Source: Sclerodactyla briareus (taxonomy: Eukaryota > Echinodermata > Holothuroidea > Dendrochirotida > Sclerodactylidae). From it: 64,000 nucleotides of DNA. Under the pieces are notes generated by a model. That model was given only the letters and a program-made list of their open reading frames with translations. It did not search any database and had not been told where the DNA came from. The stretch lies in NCBI GenBank assembly GCA_026419785.1, contig JAODTK010003043.1, positions 114,058 to 178,057 of the forward strand, in the 5' to 3' direction. The position numbers and the translations under genes were made by a program. Below, one piece after another: positions 25,501 to 37,675 of the stretch. How positions within the stretch are numbered: the stretch's first letter is position 1; each line of letters starts with the position of its first letter.

Positions 25501-28160
25501 TCATACACTGGTATTTTTTTTATTACCTTTTCTACTCTGGCTTTGTGTTGCGTGGGATCCAGGGGGTCGACCGAACGTTCCCTTCCTGGTGGGATCGACG
25601 GGAAACGCCATAGGCGTACGGAACACTCCAATTTGGGACAGAAATTGTCCCGAATTTTCCAGTCGGTCCATTGGAAACTGCCCAGCAGCTCGCGGCAGCG
25701 CGCGAAGCGCGCGAAAACAATTGCATGTTTTTTCCCCGGGCATTTTCAACAAAAAAAACTGCAAAAAAATCAGGCATTTTTTTTTCACATTGCTTTTTCC
25801 TTTCCGAAATTTCACGAATTTTTCTCTCAGAAAAATGGGGGGGGGGGGCAGTCTGCCCTCCAAGGTGAAATTGGATCGAGTGAACGAAATGAATAGAAGC
25901 ATTACATCGCATATTTAGCCTTCAACGCCTGAACGAAACAAAATCGCCATTGCGCGGCCGAAACACTGAAAATATGCAACTTTTTGGCTAATCGATTTAA
26001 AATTTCGAGAAACTCGGCATAAGCCAACAGGGTTAATCCTTCCACTTCGCCCTTAGTCGGGTCCAGACTTCACCTTGTGTCCGCCGCCCCTTGGATAGTG
26101 GACTTAAGACAATTTCCACAGCGATTATTGTTTGGTTGACAAAAATGAAATCAGTTTAGAGTGATACCAAAGCGGGCATGTGCTAATTCTTTTTTACTTA
26201 CGTTCCGGAAAGCGGGGGGGGGGGGGGGGGACAACCATATCATATCCCCCACTTTTGAAAGTTGGAGGGGGAACAATGTCCCCCCCCCCCCCGTCCCCAC
26301 CTGTTGACGGGGCAATGCCCATGCCCTGCACTCTTACTTTTCTACTATCGTTTTTACAATTGTTGTCCGGCCTCCGTTGAACCACTGAACTGACCTCATG
26401 AATGACGAGATACTCCTCACCAATCACCAGATCACGAGAGACTATGCTAAATATGGCTAATTCACCACCTTATTGTATTCTACTCTACTCTAATCGTATC
26501 CTGGCGGGCTCACCACCATGATAGCCCTCAAAACAGGAAAAAACACAACACAGGGCAAAACTATCTGCCAAGGATACACGTGCCTTAAGCATTAATGAGG
26601 AGATTTAACCCCGCTCAGGAATTAAGTGCTTTCCACTCCTTAATAGTCGTGAAAAAAAGATTCCTTGTACACATTCAAAGCGACCATAAGGGATACGAAA
26701 TTGAGATCTTTGCCGTGGCGGAACCCCTACGGGGTGGGGGTTCGAGAAATGTTTCCCTAGAATTACCTAACAGATTATTGTTTACTTTTATAAATAAGAT
26801 CAGGCTAGCTACTTGCGGCGATGCTGAAGAGGAACCCATTTTAATTGAGAGAGAAGATTATAACCAGTGCCTGGGGGTGCGCCAGATAATTGTTTTTTTT
26901 GACAAACCTAATCACTTATCTTTGTACTTCCTCAATAGCCTAATATGTGGTTTTGATTGTTGGGTCCCAGACAACAGAAGCGGATTCATGTGTGGCCTTA
27001 CTATAGAGACAAGAATGCGGTTTCGCGCAATTTCTTGCCTTTTTTGAGTTATCGTGTTTGCTCGCCCTAAATAGTCAAAAAATTGCAATTTTCCACACTC
27101 TCCCTCTCGCCCCCCTTTTCTGTATCTTTTATTTACCTCCTCTAGACCTCTGATCTGAACCCCGAGTCTATGGAGATCAATTGTATTAAAATGGCCGTTA
27201 GGTAGTATTGCTCTTATCTAGTCCAAAGCTGTCCACACATATACACCACACACACACCCCTTGTTCCCCTGATACCAAGACTCTGGCAACCACATAATTC
27301 TTACTAAAATCCTTGCGGGCAAAACGTCACACCTCGCAAGCATCTTCAAGTTCCCCGGAAATTGTACCCCTTGAAACATCGAGTACTCCTGCCTGTTTTG
27401 AAAGTATTATTGGTTTCGATACCAATGATAGGTATTATAGGTACTGCATATGACGTTGAAATGTCCTGAAGTACCGGTACCCTTGTTGTCGAGTTTGTAA
27501 TATATAATTATTTCGCGTCTTGTCTACCACCTAGCACAAAACTCTGCTGGGGATAGTTGTCAACCGTTGGTATGCAGTGAATGACAACCTGTGCCCTGCA
27601 TGTGTTTACCAGCGCGTACCGAGGGATTTCGAGGTTCGTAACCCAAGGCAGTGCGCCCACCTAAATGCCCTAATATTCCCTGGCAAATAGTACAATTTAT
27701 GACCCCTAGACCCATGCTCTGCAATATTTGCTTAATAATAGCTGAAAAACCTCTACTTAACTGCGAAAAATCGGTTTTGTGATAAGATTATTGTTCCACT
27801 GAAATTTTACCCCTTGAAACATCGTGAGTACTCTGCCTGTTGATAGTATATTATTGGTTTTGATACCTGACACCCCCCCCCCCCCCCCCCCGCTAGGCCA
27901 CTGGACCACCACCTCACGCCAAGTGACAACCTCCACAAGCATTATATCACAAAATTTTCTTGAAACAAATTGGCTCAGTTTCCGAGTGTTCCGCTGCGAA
28001 TGTTTCCGTGTTGTTCGTAGTTTTTATTTTTTTTTTATCATGTTTGGTCGAAAAACCAAATAATCTGCAAATTGTTATTCGCATGACAAACGAAGAAAAA
28101 AGTTTTGCATCATTTTGCCCTCTGCGTATGGCAAGCAAAGTACCCCTGTTGAGGCAGTTT
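22550..28160. other. Unannotated stretch with homopolymers and a short duplication
   Basis: No conserved domain was recognised. Poly-G/C tracts lie at 24195, 25841, 26213-26230, 26281-26292 and 27872-27891. A GCGCGCGAAGCGCGCG palindrome is near 25697. A duplicated sentence CCCCTTGAAACATCG..GAGTACTC.TGCCTGTT..ATTATTGGTTT occurs at about 27365-27420 and 27810-27860. Overlapping 126-149-codon ORFs on both strands at 25469-25918 and a 150-codon ORF at 26595-27047 (+) have no recognisable homology. Confidence 0.35.
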
Positions 28161-28164
28161 CCGC

Positions 28165-28512
28165 AATAGCCGATAAAATTAACTGTTTGCATAGCTAAAG
28201 GACAAACACAGGAATATGATTCTGGTTTATATTCTTGTATCAAGGCAGCGCCCTTCACCCAAAAACGACTGCGACTTAATTCCCTGGTCATTGTAACCTG
28301 ATGAAGACCTTGCCCGCACCACCCAGAGGTGCACGTTCGCTCCGACCTACTACCAAACACCCCTGCAGCCAACTGCAGCGAGCGCCTACTCATTCCGTTA
28401 CCTCGCCTGGACCCACTTTTACACGTGGGTAGCGTACCCATTCTAGAAGACATGCCTTGTCTAACCACTGCGGAAAAGCCCCTCGGGCTTTCACGGGATT
28501 CGACTACTAGCA
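28165..28512 (-). repeat. SINE-like repeat, copy 1
   Basis: Read on -, it matches the 45.33-45.62 kb copy through GGCTTTTCCGCAG..GTTAGACAAGG, ACCCACGTGTAAAAG, TTGGCTGCAGGGGTGT, AGTAGGTCG, a TCTTCATCAGGTTAC block, and GCGCTGCCT.GATACAAGA. The shared body and the tRNA A-box-like start in the other copy suggest a tRNA-derived SINE. The open 188-codon frame over it is incidental. Confidence 0.6.
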
Positions 28513-28514
28513 TC

Positions 28515-29965
28515 TATTGACTTAAGTCCGGATGCTGTCTACCTACTGACTAATCCGCCTCCTCGATCATTCATAGGCAGTCAAATTAGAGAGAGAAAAA
28601 CTGAATGCGTCAGTCCAAACCCAAAGTTCATACGACTCTCCGTTTACGGCGTTAATAGTGTTTTTTTGCATGTGTATTGCGCAAGATCGAAACACACCCC
28701 TGATGCCATTATAAGGAATTTCATACTTGCACAACCATCTGGCAAACTTCTTTGTTTTTCTATTGACATGCATGCATTAATTTCATTTCGAAAACCATTT
28801 AGTCTATGGAGGAAGATTGTTGTAGTGGGTTGGTAGGTGTTGGACAGATTGTGGTTACGTTAGTGAGATAAAGACAGCAGAACTTCTGATAAATGTTTGA
28901 CTAGCAACAAATAAAAACAATGAAATGCAGAACATATTTCCAGTGTTGTCCAGTGTGACCGTCATGCACTTAATTGCGCAATTGGGATTCTTCTCATTTC
29001 CTGCCATAAGGAGCCCAAACGTTGAAGGCCAATGACTCCAATAGGAAAATCGTATTGGAATTGGGGGTTGGACCTATAGATACAAGTTTTCCATTCTCCT
29101 CGATATAACCGTGTGTTGTATCCAAGCCTGCCGTTGTCCTTTAAGACCATGGTTCTAACACGGCCGTGTTTCGACACCCGCCTCAAGCACGTGGCCACGA
29201 TTTCGATCCTGACTTTCGCATGTGATGCGGGTGCTTACGTTGCTACGAAACTTTGTCTCTATCTCTGCAAAACCAATTGTAGCTCACTTGGGCGCGTTTC
29301 AATCCAGGGAAATGCTACTCATGTTACGAGTAGCATTTCCCACTTTCAGTCTTATAACTCGCATCAATCCGGTCATTTAGGCTTTAAGCTATAGTGTAAC
29401 TATAAACCGGAACTTTTGGAAGTTCTCAAGAGCCGATCGGTTAATGAATTGGCAACCACTTGACTTTCAAATACGTATACGACGGCTAATCAACGGGGAA
29501 TTTGAAAATGAACACCAACATCGAAAGTAAACTATCATTACGACTGACTGTAATGTTAGTTTCTTGACTAGGCCTATTAGACTGGACAACGACACCACTG
29601 TATGACAAGGCCCCAATTACTCGGCCACAAAGTGAGGACATTTGAAAAAAAGTCCTTAATTAAAAATAGAAAGTTGGATTACTTGCATTTTCCTTCACTT
29701 TATGATAAACATGAGAAAATAACCCCAAAATGCAATTCTGTCGAGACTTTATTCCAGTTGCATCTTGCAGTAATTGGCTTTCAGGCAGTTGTATCCACGG
29801 TCGAAAAAAACACCAAAACAGCATGATTTATGTATCACCTGTAATACTGTAAAATTGCTATAAATTTGCTTACAGATATGTTTGCGATACACAATAACAT
29901 ATTTTGAAACCTTGATTCCCTTGTTTGTTACAACACTTCATCAACCAAGTGTAAAAGGGTGTTAC
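28515..29965. other. Unannotated stretch with a perfect 14-bp hairpin
   Basis: No exon was recognised. At 29307-29341 lies GGGAAATGCTACTC, a 7-nt loop, then the exact complement GAGTAGCATTTCCC. No flanking small-RNA hallmarks can be judged by eye. Confidence 0.45.
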
Positions 29966-30150
29966 TTTACGTTTAAAAGACACCAATTTGTCCCACTTTT
30001 GGCGTCTTTTAAACGTACGTATATTATTTTTCACTTAGTTAGTCAAGTATTGTAAAATGCGAGGAACCAAGAGTTAAGAAAGACGGTACGGAGTCGAACT
30101 AAACCCCTAACCGCAGACTGCAAGTCCGATACTCTAACCACGTGACCACA
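29950..30150 (-). repeat. tRNA-derived SINE with 18-bp stem at its distal end
   Basis: On -, from about 30147, there is a tRNA-like head. The A-box-like GTCACGTGGTTAGAGTATCGG is followed by an anticodon-arm-like GGACTTGCAGTCT (loop could be read with TGC) and the B-box-like TTTAGTTCGACTCC. The arms are imperfect, so this is a SINE or tRNA pseudogene rather than a working tRNA. Further along are 18-bp arms at 29969-29986 and 29999-30016 (one mismatch), enclosing 12 bp. Confidence 0.5.
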
Positions 30151-33100
30151 GTGGAGATGGCCAACTGGGGGCGGGAATGGGGCATAACTGGGGGAGCATC
30201 ATAATAACTCAGTCTCGATCATGGCAACGGGAAATCACCTCGTCGTAATGGGAAGAACGTCAAGTTTCTTAGATGGGGGGGGGGGGAGGGGGGGGGGGCG
30301 GGGGTCGAAAGGTATGAAATCTTTCCCCGGGTTCGCCCTCTTAGCGAGAATTTTTGGTTCTAAACCAATCTGATATGCATTTTCATCTCATACATACATC
30401 TGGAGGTTGTAAAAACCCAAAATTTTACCACTCCCGCGCCAACCAATGGTGGCGCTTCGTTTAGATAGGAACACACATCAATTCATCAAAAACTGTGTCT
30501 GGGTACCCCCCTAGTTTACGCCGCACTGGATACAAGTCTCAGGATGGTTATGGCACCTGATTACTCAACAGAGTTATCCACTTATACCCGCAACGTACGA
30601 TCATAGCTAGATGACGATCATCTATAATTTATACACACAAGGTTAAAGAATGAGTATATAGCAGTTCGGAGAGCGCTCTTGCGCATGCGTCATTTGTCCC
30701 GGTGCTGACATTTGTGACAAATTCGGTACTGACCTCGTGAAAATCGGGGAAAATCCGACACAGTATTCAATTAGTAACATGAGATCTTTTTTGAGAAACT
30801 TCACGTTTAGTACTCCCTCGGGTGAAACAATCTAATTCAAACGGGGCTCTACATAAAGAAAACAAGTTGTATATTAGTTCAAGCATTCACTGTATGCTAA
30901 TCAATATAGAAAACAAGAGAAAGAAAATTCTGCAAAATGTGATATCTGATCCACGTGTCTTGTGTCATACGCACAAGTTCGAGATATACTATATTTTGGA
31001 ACCTGGCCCGGACGGAGAATGGAATAATCCTCTTAAACTGGTTGACATACGGCGCCCAGAGTTGTGTTGATTGGCTGGGCATCTCCAATTTGCAGTATGG
31101 GTGGGGATATTCACTGTTTATCTGAGGTTTCATAGTTTGTTAGAGACCTATAATAGTTTCCTGGGAATAATTTGACAGGGATTCCTGGATTGATTGCTGG
31201 ACTCAGCTGGTTCTAAACCAAAGTTATTGCTTTTGTTCATACTGAATTAGCGGGCGAGCTTCAGGGAGTTCCACAACTAAAACCTATGGACGGGGACGGC
31301 AAAAAAAAACGTTGAGAAGTTGTCACAAAATGCACAATGCGCAATGCCCGGCTGTAACTCCGAACTGGGTATAGGCGTACATTTACAATGCCGTTGAGGA
31401 GAGGAAAGTCTACTGTAGGATGCACGTCATGCACCAAGGTCGTTGCCAATCTTCATGCGCTATAGTTTATAATTTATGATATACCTACAAAAACGATTCA
31501 AGGGCATATGTCTCGTTTATCCGTCAATGTTCGAACTTGTATTTAATAGGCTATTCTATGATCTTTGCATATGCATATCTTTATTGTTCTGTCGTGCTGT
31601 ATAGTTATGTGTATTAGGGCCTCGGGGAAGATTGGCTACTTGCTAACCGCGGTAAACAATTTGAAAGTTTTTAAATACGAAAAGAAAGTCAAAAAAAAAA
31701 AAAAGATGGTAGGTAAGTACTGAGTAATCCTTGTCGTCATAATATTCGTCGATGCATGGCTGTACACAAACATTCCATTTCCTATTGGTGCTGAGATCAT
31801 TCTGAATAATCCATAAAGTTGTGAAAATATTATAACGCGGGGAAATCCAGGGTAGATCTTTCCGTCTATTATTGCAGAAACTGGCCAAAGACGGCAAACA
31901 AATCAGACACCAATTCCAAGAAAATATCGGGTTAGGTTGAAAACAGCAAAAAGGGGGACATAGGCTGCAAAAGCGACTATAGGTAATAAGTGTGTCTGTT
32001 CTGTTATTTGAAAAATCATAAACAACTCTTCGTTTATTTGAGCGAGGGAGGTGTGTCGGTGAACTTTTACGTCAACCATTCAACCGTTAGACTTTGACTT
32101 GTTATTGTGACAGTGCCGGGGGGTTTATACGGGACGACAAAATCGCTCACTCTGAGAGGAAGTTATCCTCGGTAGCGGTCTGTTTTGTATTGTTTTCAAC
32201 TGACGCAAAGGGGATTTAACGTCTTACACTAATATGTACAGTTGTATATTCGAGCACATTCCAGCAAAGGCGACCTAAACAGTCACCGCAAAGAAAACAT
32301 AGGCCAGAACGTCATCCTGTGTGTGTTTTACAAAGTACTACAAAAATTTAGGCCAATTTTGGTGGGAATTTGAGACTCGTCTTTCAAGTTGACAGCATGT
32401 TTTAAAAAACAATATGGCGAGCCCGTATGTGTTGCTGCGGTATGCGTCATCAAAGATCAAACGACGTGTACATTCTTCCAGTCATTCTAATGACCCCCCC
32501 CCCCCCCCCATAATATCATTACCATTAGAGGAGTACACATTCTAGAATGTACGCGATTTCCGTTACGGGTGTAGACGTATACTTTATGGCAATGGGATAC
32601 AAATCCCCCTTCATTTTTGAGGGATCCGTTTGGGGGGGGGGGGGGGGGGGGGGGGACTCGCCTGTACAGGATTAATGCAAAACACTCGTTCCTCAAAATA
32701 CGCAAATAGAGAAGCAAGTCGCCAGGTGAGTTAGTCAGGAAGGTAACTTCATTGTGAAAAGCGACGGGAGGGTTGCATAACGTCACGATGAAACACAAAC
32801 CGCCCAGGGCAATTCGATATCGCGATACGCTATATTCGTGCACAATGATTATTCTGAAGTAAAATAGTCCCGCGACCACTCCGTGAGACCATTTTGATTG
32901 TTGGATGACCGCAGGTAAAAACCCACTTACCATTACGTGCACACCGCTGAGTATACTGATTGACGTCCGCTGAGTGTTTCCTCTTCAAAAAATAATTCCT
33001 CAGTTTTCCCTTTAAGGCCCGAATTGTGAGGATTTAGCCGATCCTCTGTATTGCCTTGTTGCTTGGATTCCTATTCTGCCCTAATCTGGAAAGATATTAA

Positions 33101-34395
33101 CATTCAAAAGTACAGATGGTGTGAATTGGGGATGAATATGCCAGGTTTTTTTTCACCAATTCTTAAGACTTCCCGCTGGCCCAGCCAGTAGGGTTCTCAA
33201 ATGCAGAGTGTTCGGAACTGTCCGCCTAAATTTAAGCTGGCTCCAGCTTCAAAAAATCACTGAGTCAAGCTATGGTAAATTGGAGGGTGCCATGATTAGG
33301 GCAGTTGTTACTACCAATGGTGAGTCGCATTGTGCCTGGCGCAATTTCCCAATGGTATCTATAGGGTGGAGGAGAGGTCCCTGTTTAGGTTGCAAATCAA
33401 TAGGAGGCCTAATAGCCCGGTGTGCCTCGTTACTGCCGGGTGTTCTTTTTTTAGCTGCGGATGAAACAGCTCGACAAGTCATCATGTCTGGCCGTCCGTC
33501 CGTTCGTTCGTCCGTCCGTTCGTTCTGTTCGTCAATGACTCATAACTTTCGAAACTATATGCGATCAGATTGAAATTGGTGGGTGGGGGGCCATGCCACT
33601 GGCCTAGGCTGAATTGCCATTGTTTTTGCATAGTGTGGTTAGATTTTATTTAATTTCCAATTACACGGCTCAGTCGTCCCAACGGCCATTCCGTTGAGCT
33701 GTCTGTGAGAGAGTTTCTTTACAATACTCCCTAACTCTGCAGAGCAGGCAACAGCTAGAAGGGACGGTTTTATTTATTTGATCAGCACTGAGGTGGAATG
33801 AAAGAGGCATCTAGGGGGGGGGGGAACCGTACAGGCAGTCTGTTGGAAGAGCTGTCATCATGCACCTTCTCATAATATGAGTAGGGTGCTGGTGGACCTC
33901 TTTAGCCCTGTGTGGAACACATCCATGGTGTAATGAATTGAGGCAATGAAGGACTCACAGGCTGTTCCAAGTGTTTTTCCACTGTTCACTGCTACAGCCT
34001 AGGAATGAGTTGTGCTGGTTACATATAGAGTTGTGGAGCGCGAGGCGCTAGCGCTATATATATAGCCACCAACTCCCCCTCTATTAGGTACCCAATTGCA
34101 ACGGTAGCCCATGTTCAGAGTCATTGTTTCAATCGTTTCTTTATACACAGCATCATAGCTTCGTGTCAATAAAGCTATGATCGCGTAAAGGTCAATTGCA
34201 AGCCCCGCCTGAAACCACCATCAAGAATATTGACCAGAGAGGTCTCGGCAATTTGGAATGGATTGCATGTTGACAACATCCCTCAAAACATGCTGTATTC
34301 TCAGAGGAACCTACCACCTTTTTCGAACCGTCGCAAACCGAACTACCAAGACGGTTCGTTGAGCTTGTTCTTCAAGAGAGAAAGCGGCATGAGTA
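30151..34395. other. Unannotated non-coding stretch with simple repeats
   Basis: No conserved coding or RNA gene was recognised. It contains a G-rich block at 30275-30302, poly-C at 32494-32509, a 23-bp G run at 32632-32655, and a CCGT/TTCG tetranucleotide array at about 33491-33532. ORFs up to 151 codons (32487-32942, -) contain a proline run translated from the poly-G and are not convincing. Confidence 0.35.
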
Positions 34396-35596
34396 GAGGG
34401 CACCCCATAATTAGCTAGCCACATGATGTAAGGCCACCCACGCACAAGAGGCTATGGGGAAGAAGAGAGATCCAATAATTGTGATTCCATTCTTGAATAG
34501 CTGGAGACTGAAAGTAGAAGAAAACACATCTGGGGTAAGCATGTTCCAGACACGGAAGTGCGAGGAAGAAAGAAACGAGCGTAGGCTTCGATGCGATGAC
34601 GAGGGAGGCCCAGCCGAAAAAGAGTGGACAAGAGGAGGGACCGAGTAGGGCGAGTAACTTCACGCAGAGGACGAAAAAATCTCTCTGGAGTTCGGAGGAG
34701 CATTGTCATGAAAGTATCGGTATATAGGAGACAGAGCGGAGAAGACACAGATCAGCGGTAGACCGAAGACTGTGAAGACTGGCAGTGGTTGGTCATTGTT
34801 TGATTTTGGGAGCTAATGCCCCCTCTCTGATACGATCAAGGACAATGAGAGATGCGAGCAGGGCGTGGTTCAACGGGGTCTAGAACCGCGCCTGATGAGC
34901 GAGACTTTCATATGAGCACCTCTATTTCATCAACTGATCAAGGAGTGAATCTGCGTTTTGTAAAAACAGGAACAGCTGACGTGGAATAACTTTATGGGAG
35001 CGTTGGCAGCAAGGGACTTGATATGGGAGTTCAGCGACAAGGTTTTAGTGATTTCCATACCGAGAATGTTAAGAGGAGCAGGTTGCGTGAATATCTTGTC
35101 AGCCATGGGAAGAGTATACTAGAAGCATATCAATCACACTGACCTGAAGTAAGTAGATTCTAAGTTCCGAATTGGTTGAAGGTTACTATTTTAGCGGAGC
35201 CACAGTCGAAAATAAGATTCCAGATAATTTCTCAACTGATTAGCAACTAAAGTATTGTTGAGAGCAAAATCATATCGTTTCTAGGATCGAGAAAAGCTGG
35301 GTGAATGGCGAAGGGTAGAACCATCTGCAAGGGAATGAATACTATGGAAAGTCTAGAGAAGAAGTCAATGAAGATGAAAAAGAGTGTATGGGGAAAAACA
35401 CAACCTTGTTGAACACCAGTATTGATATGATAAGTTTCCGGAGAGAGCACCGTCAACCCGAACAGAGAGGAACATTAACTGGTGAGAAAGTTGTCGTTTC
35501 AAGACATGAGGTTAGGACTAAAGCTAAACGTAGGAAGTCTAGCAAAAAGTCCAGCATGCCACTCACGATCGAAGGCTTTGACAATACCAAGGGCAA

Positions 35597-35989
35597 CTAG
35601 ACAGGTGTAGGCGGGTAAAACCGCCCACGTGTTATCCACGCTTTTGAGCAATCATTGGAAGAATTTTTGGAATGAACTACCCCTCTAACTTTTGGTGAGG
35701 AACAAATGTAGTTCCCATCCACCCGTTTTGCTCAAATCTGACAAAGTTGGAAAATCGCATACATTCCGCAAATTTAACCTTCGATGACCTTGAAATGCCC
35801 TTCACATTTTTTGGGATCAACTATAGTCCCCACCCACCAAGTTTCGTTCGAATCCGACTAACTTGAAAATTTTCGCGTACATTATGCAAATTAGCCGCCC
35901 CCAGCATTGCAGCGATGCCCACTTTCGAACTCATCCGAGATTTTACTAGGCGTACAACGTGTACCAAGTTTCATTTTTGGTGACAAAGA
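35597..35989 (-). mobile_element. Helitron-like 393-bp element inside the LINE, copy B
   Basis: On the minus strand the insert begins TC (35989-35988), preceded by host A (35990), and ends CTAG (35600-35597), followed by host T. A GC hairpin, GGCGGTTTTACCCGCC (35625-35610), precedes the CTAG by 9 nt. TC start, hairpin, CTRR end and insertion between A and T are the diagnostic Helitron rules. It sits between LINE codons for TGDL and the KAFD motif, so the insertion is well defined. The body contains octamer-type sequence (ATGCAAAT near 35886). No coding capacity. Confidence 0.65.
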
Positions 35990-36207
35990 TAGAAGGTCGC
36001 CAGTAGACTGCTCACGTCGAAAACCATACTGATTGTCGTTGATGAGAGAATGGAATTTCGGAAAGTTCAAGCATGCTTGTTAATTACGGTTCCCATAACT
36101 CTGGGAAGGACTGGGTGATAGCATTCGGTCTGTAGTTAGAAGGTTCGGACTTGCCTTCTCAGGTACTGGGTAAGCTCGGGCATGTTTCCATTCAGAAGAG
36201 TAGCCTA

Positions 36208-36636
36208 GGGCCGGTCACATTACACGATTTTTATCTGATTGCTACACGCTTTTTTTCTCGTTTAAGCCAAAAAAATCAGGTATGTGGTAATAAATGTCGT
36301 AATGAATGGTATGAATTTGTGCAGTACTTAAATACCATCACCAAATCATAAGTGCCTTAACAAACCATCGTTTCTTGGTGACGTCATATCCAAAAACAAT
36401 AAAAATCGGATGATAAATCGTGTAGCTCTCCGATAAAAACAAGCTGAGTGAATATCTCAAGTTAGGAAAGAACGATTCGACATTGAGTGGGTTCTACAAA
36501 TAGCGAATCGGGTCCTTCGATATTATGCTTGGGGATTTCTCCTTATAAAATACCCACAAATGGGCATTCGTGAGCCAAGAACGGAAAAAAATCGGATCGC
36601 TGCCCGACACGATATCGTTATAGTGTGACCGGGGCT
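36208..36636. mobile_element. TIR element (MITE-like) inside the LINE
   Basis: Inverted ends are GGGCCGGTCACATTACACGAT at 36208-36228 (21 bp; core GGTCACAT) and, complementary, ATCGTTATAGTGTGACCGGGGCT at 36614-36636. The enclosed ~430 bp is AT-rich, without ORFs. It splits the LINE between the LCRLC and EWKHAR motifs. No clear target duplication could be read, so the superfamily is not assigned. Confidence 0.6.
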
Positions 36637-36730
36637 TTAACATAGGCGGCATAGTTCTCCAAGGATGGGAGCAAGTTCAGAAGCACGCATCAGGAGGACA
36701 ATTGTAGGAACGCCGTCAGGAGCCGGAGCT

Positions 36731-36785
36731 TGTGTGTGTGTGTGTGGTGTGTGTGTGTGTGTGTTGTGTGTGTGTGGTGTGTGTG

Positions 36786-36823
<38 letters not shown>

Positions 36824-36841
36824 TGTGTGTGTGTGTGTGTG
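36731..36841. repeat. (GT)n microsatellite
   Basis: About 110 bp of GT/GTGGT dinucleotide repeat directly abutting the 5' break of the minus-strand LINE. The ORF translated through it is an artefact. Confidence 0.9.
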
Positions 36842-37019
36842 TCAGCCGGCTCAGTGTTTGAGAAACAATGCGTTGGTGTAACTCAAAGACTTGATTTGCT
36901 TTGATTAGTTTCCTACGTGTTCAGGAAGCCAATTAAGGCTCATCTATAGGAAACCTGGCCGTATTGATCGCGGGTGAGCCCTGGCGATAACTAGCCTTTT
37001 CTTTCCGACTAGTGCTTAG

Positions 37020-37350
37020 ATGAAATCGAGGCAGGAATGTTACCAATCCCAACCTGCTCCGGGACCGCCATTTCACGTCCCATCCGACGGACCATCAGTG
37101 AACTCCAGGACTTTCTCGGGGCCCGGAGGAGCGGAAGTTCCAGTTCAACGTGACTGCTCAAAGCCGACAACGAGACTTATTGCAATATCTCGTAACGAAC
37201 CCAAGTAACTCCAGAAAATCCACTGCATTACAGCAGAATCATGAAGTGAAGACAAGGCCTCGCCATCGCAACTGCAAGCACAGCCACCTAGGATTTTGAA
37301 CCCGGAATATCTGCTTTGTAAAGTGTCACTGATACCACTCGATCATCTCC
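37020..37350 (-). repeat. tRNA-derived SINE
   Basis: On -, a tRNA-like head lies at about 37350-37280. It has A-box-like ATGATCGAGTGGTATCAGTG, an anticodon-arm-like CTTTACAAAG, and B-box GGGTTCAAAATCC. About 200 bp further it contains GATGGGACGTGAAATGGCGGTCCCG, a word I associate with tails of invertebrate SINEs (from memory, unverified). The plus-strand 62-codon ORF over it is incidental. Confidence 0.5.
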
Positions 37351-37675
37351 TGCTCTTGAAAAACCGTGTCTGTGAAACTGAAAAAAAATACTGTGAGTGA
37401 CCCTTACGTGTCTATAGGCTAGGCATTATGCTGAAACTTCGTAAAATTCAAATATTTAAACAGATCTTCGGCAATCTCGTTGAGGCTGTCTAAGCTCAAG
37501 GGTTTACCTGCCTGTATTGATCTGAACAGCCAGCCATTGAGCTATTCAGGGACAGAGAGGCTTCCGTCCATAATGATCTCTTCTGTGTATTTTGGTGATG
37601 ATACCACGTCCTCCGATAATTTAATTATATTCTTCCCGGACTCTTCAAAATGTATTCCTTCTTACTTCCAAACTA

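Larger units (their letters stand above)
34400..36741 (-). mobile_element. LINE on the minus strand, interrupted by two nested insertions
   Basis: Read from right to left. APAPDGVPTIVL and SELAPILGELCRLC (36741-36640) are the pre-palm motif. After a 430-bp insertion, EWKHARAYPVPEKA (about 36195-36150) and NDNQYGFRREQSTGDL (about 36045-35995) follow. After a 393-bp insertion come VKAFDREWHAGL (about 35580-35545), INTGVQQGCV (about 35430-35400), an ADD box decayed to LADG (about 35325), and near 34680-34530 the C-terminal pattern REVTRPTRS..LPRHRIEAYA. Motif order matches a Jockey/CR1-type LINE ORF2. It ends 5' in a (GT)n tract at 36731 and carries frameshifts and stops; inactive. Confidence 0.8.

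Noticed and set aside
25469-25918. Four overlapping ORFs of 126-149 codons on both strands
   Set aside because: Absence of stops on both strands in a compositionally biased stretch; no domain, splice signal or motif supports any frame.
26595-27047. 150-codon ORF on plus
   Set aside because: No recognisable domain, no splice or promoter context, and codon content not distinct from surroundings.
30060-30147. Functional tRNA gene on the minus strand
   Set aside because: A- and B-box-like words are present but the arms are mispaired and a SINE-like body follows.
33491-33532. CRISPR-like spacing of CCGTCCGTTCGTTCG words
   Set aside because: It is a simple tetranucleotide repeat without spacers, in a eukaryotic context.
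34230-34418. Plus-strand ORF resembling a LINE C-terminus (AIWNGLHVDNIP)
   Set aside because: Match is too short, and the neighbouring LINE lies on the opposite strand.
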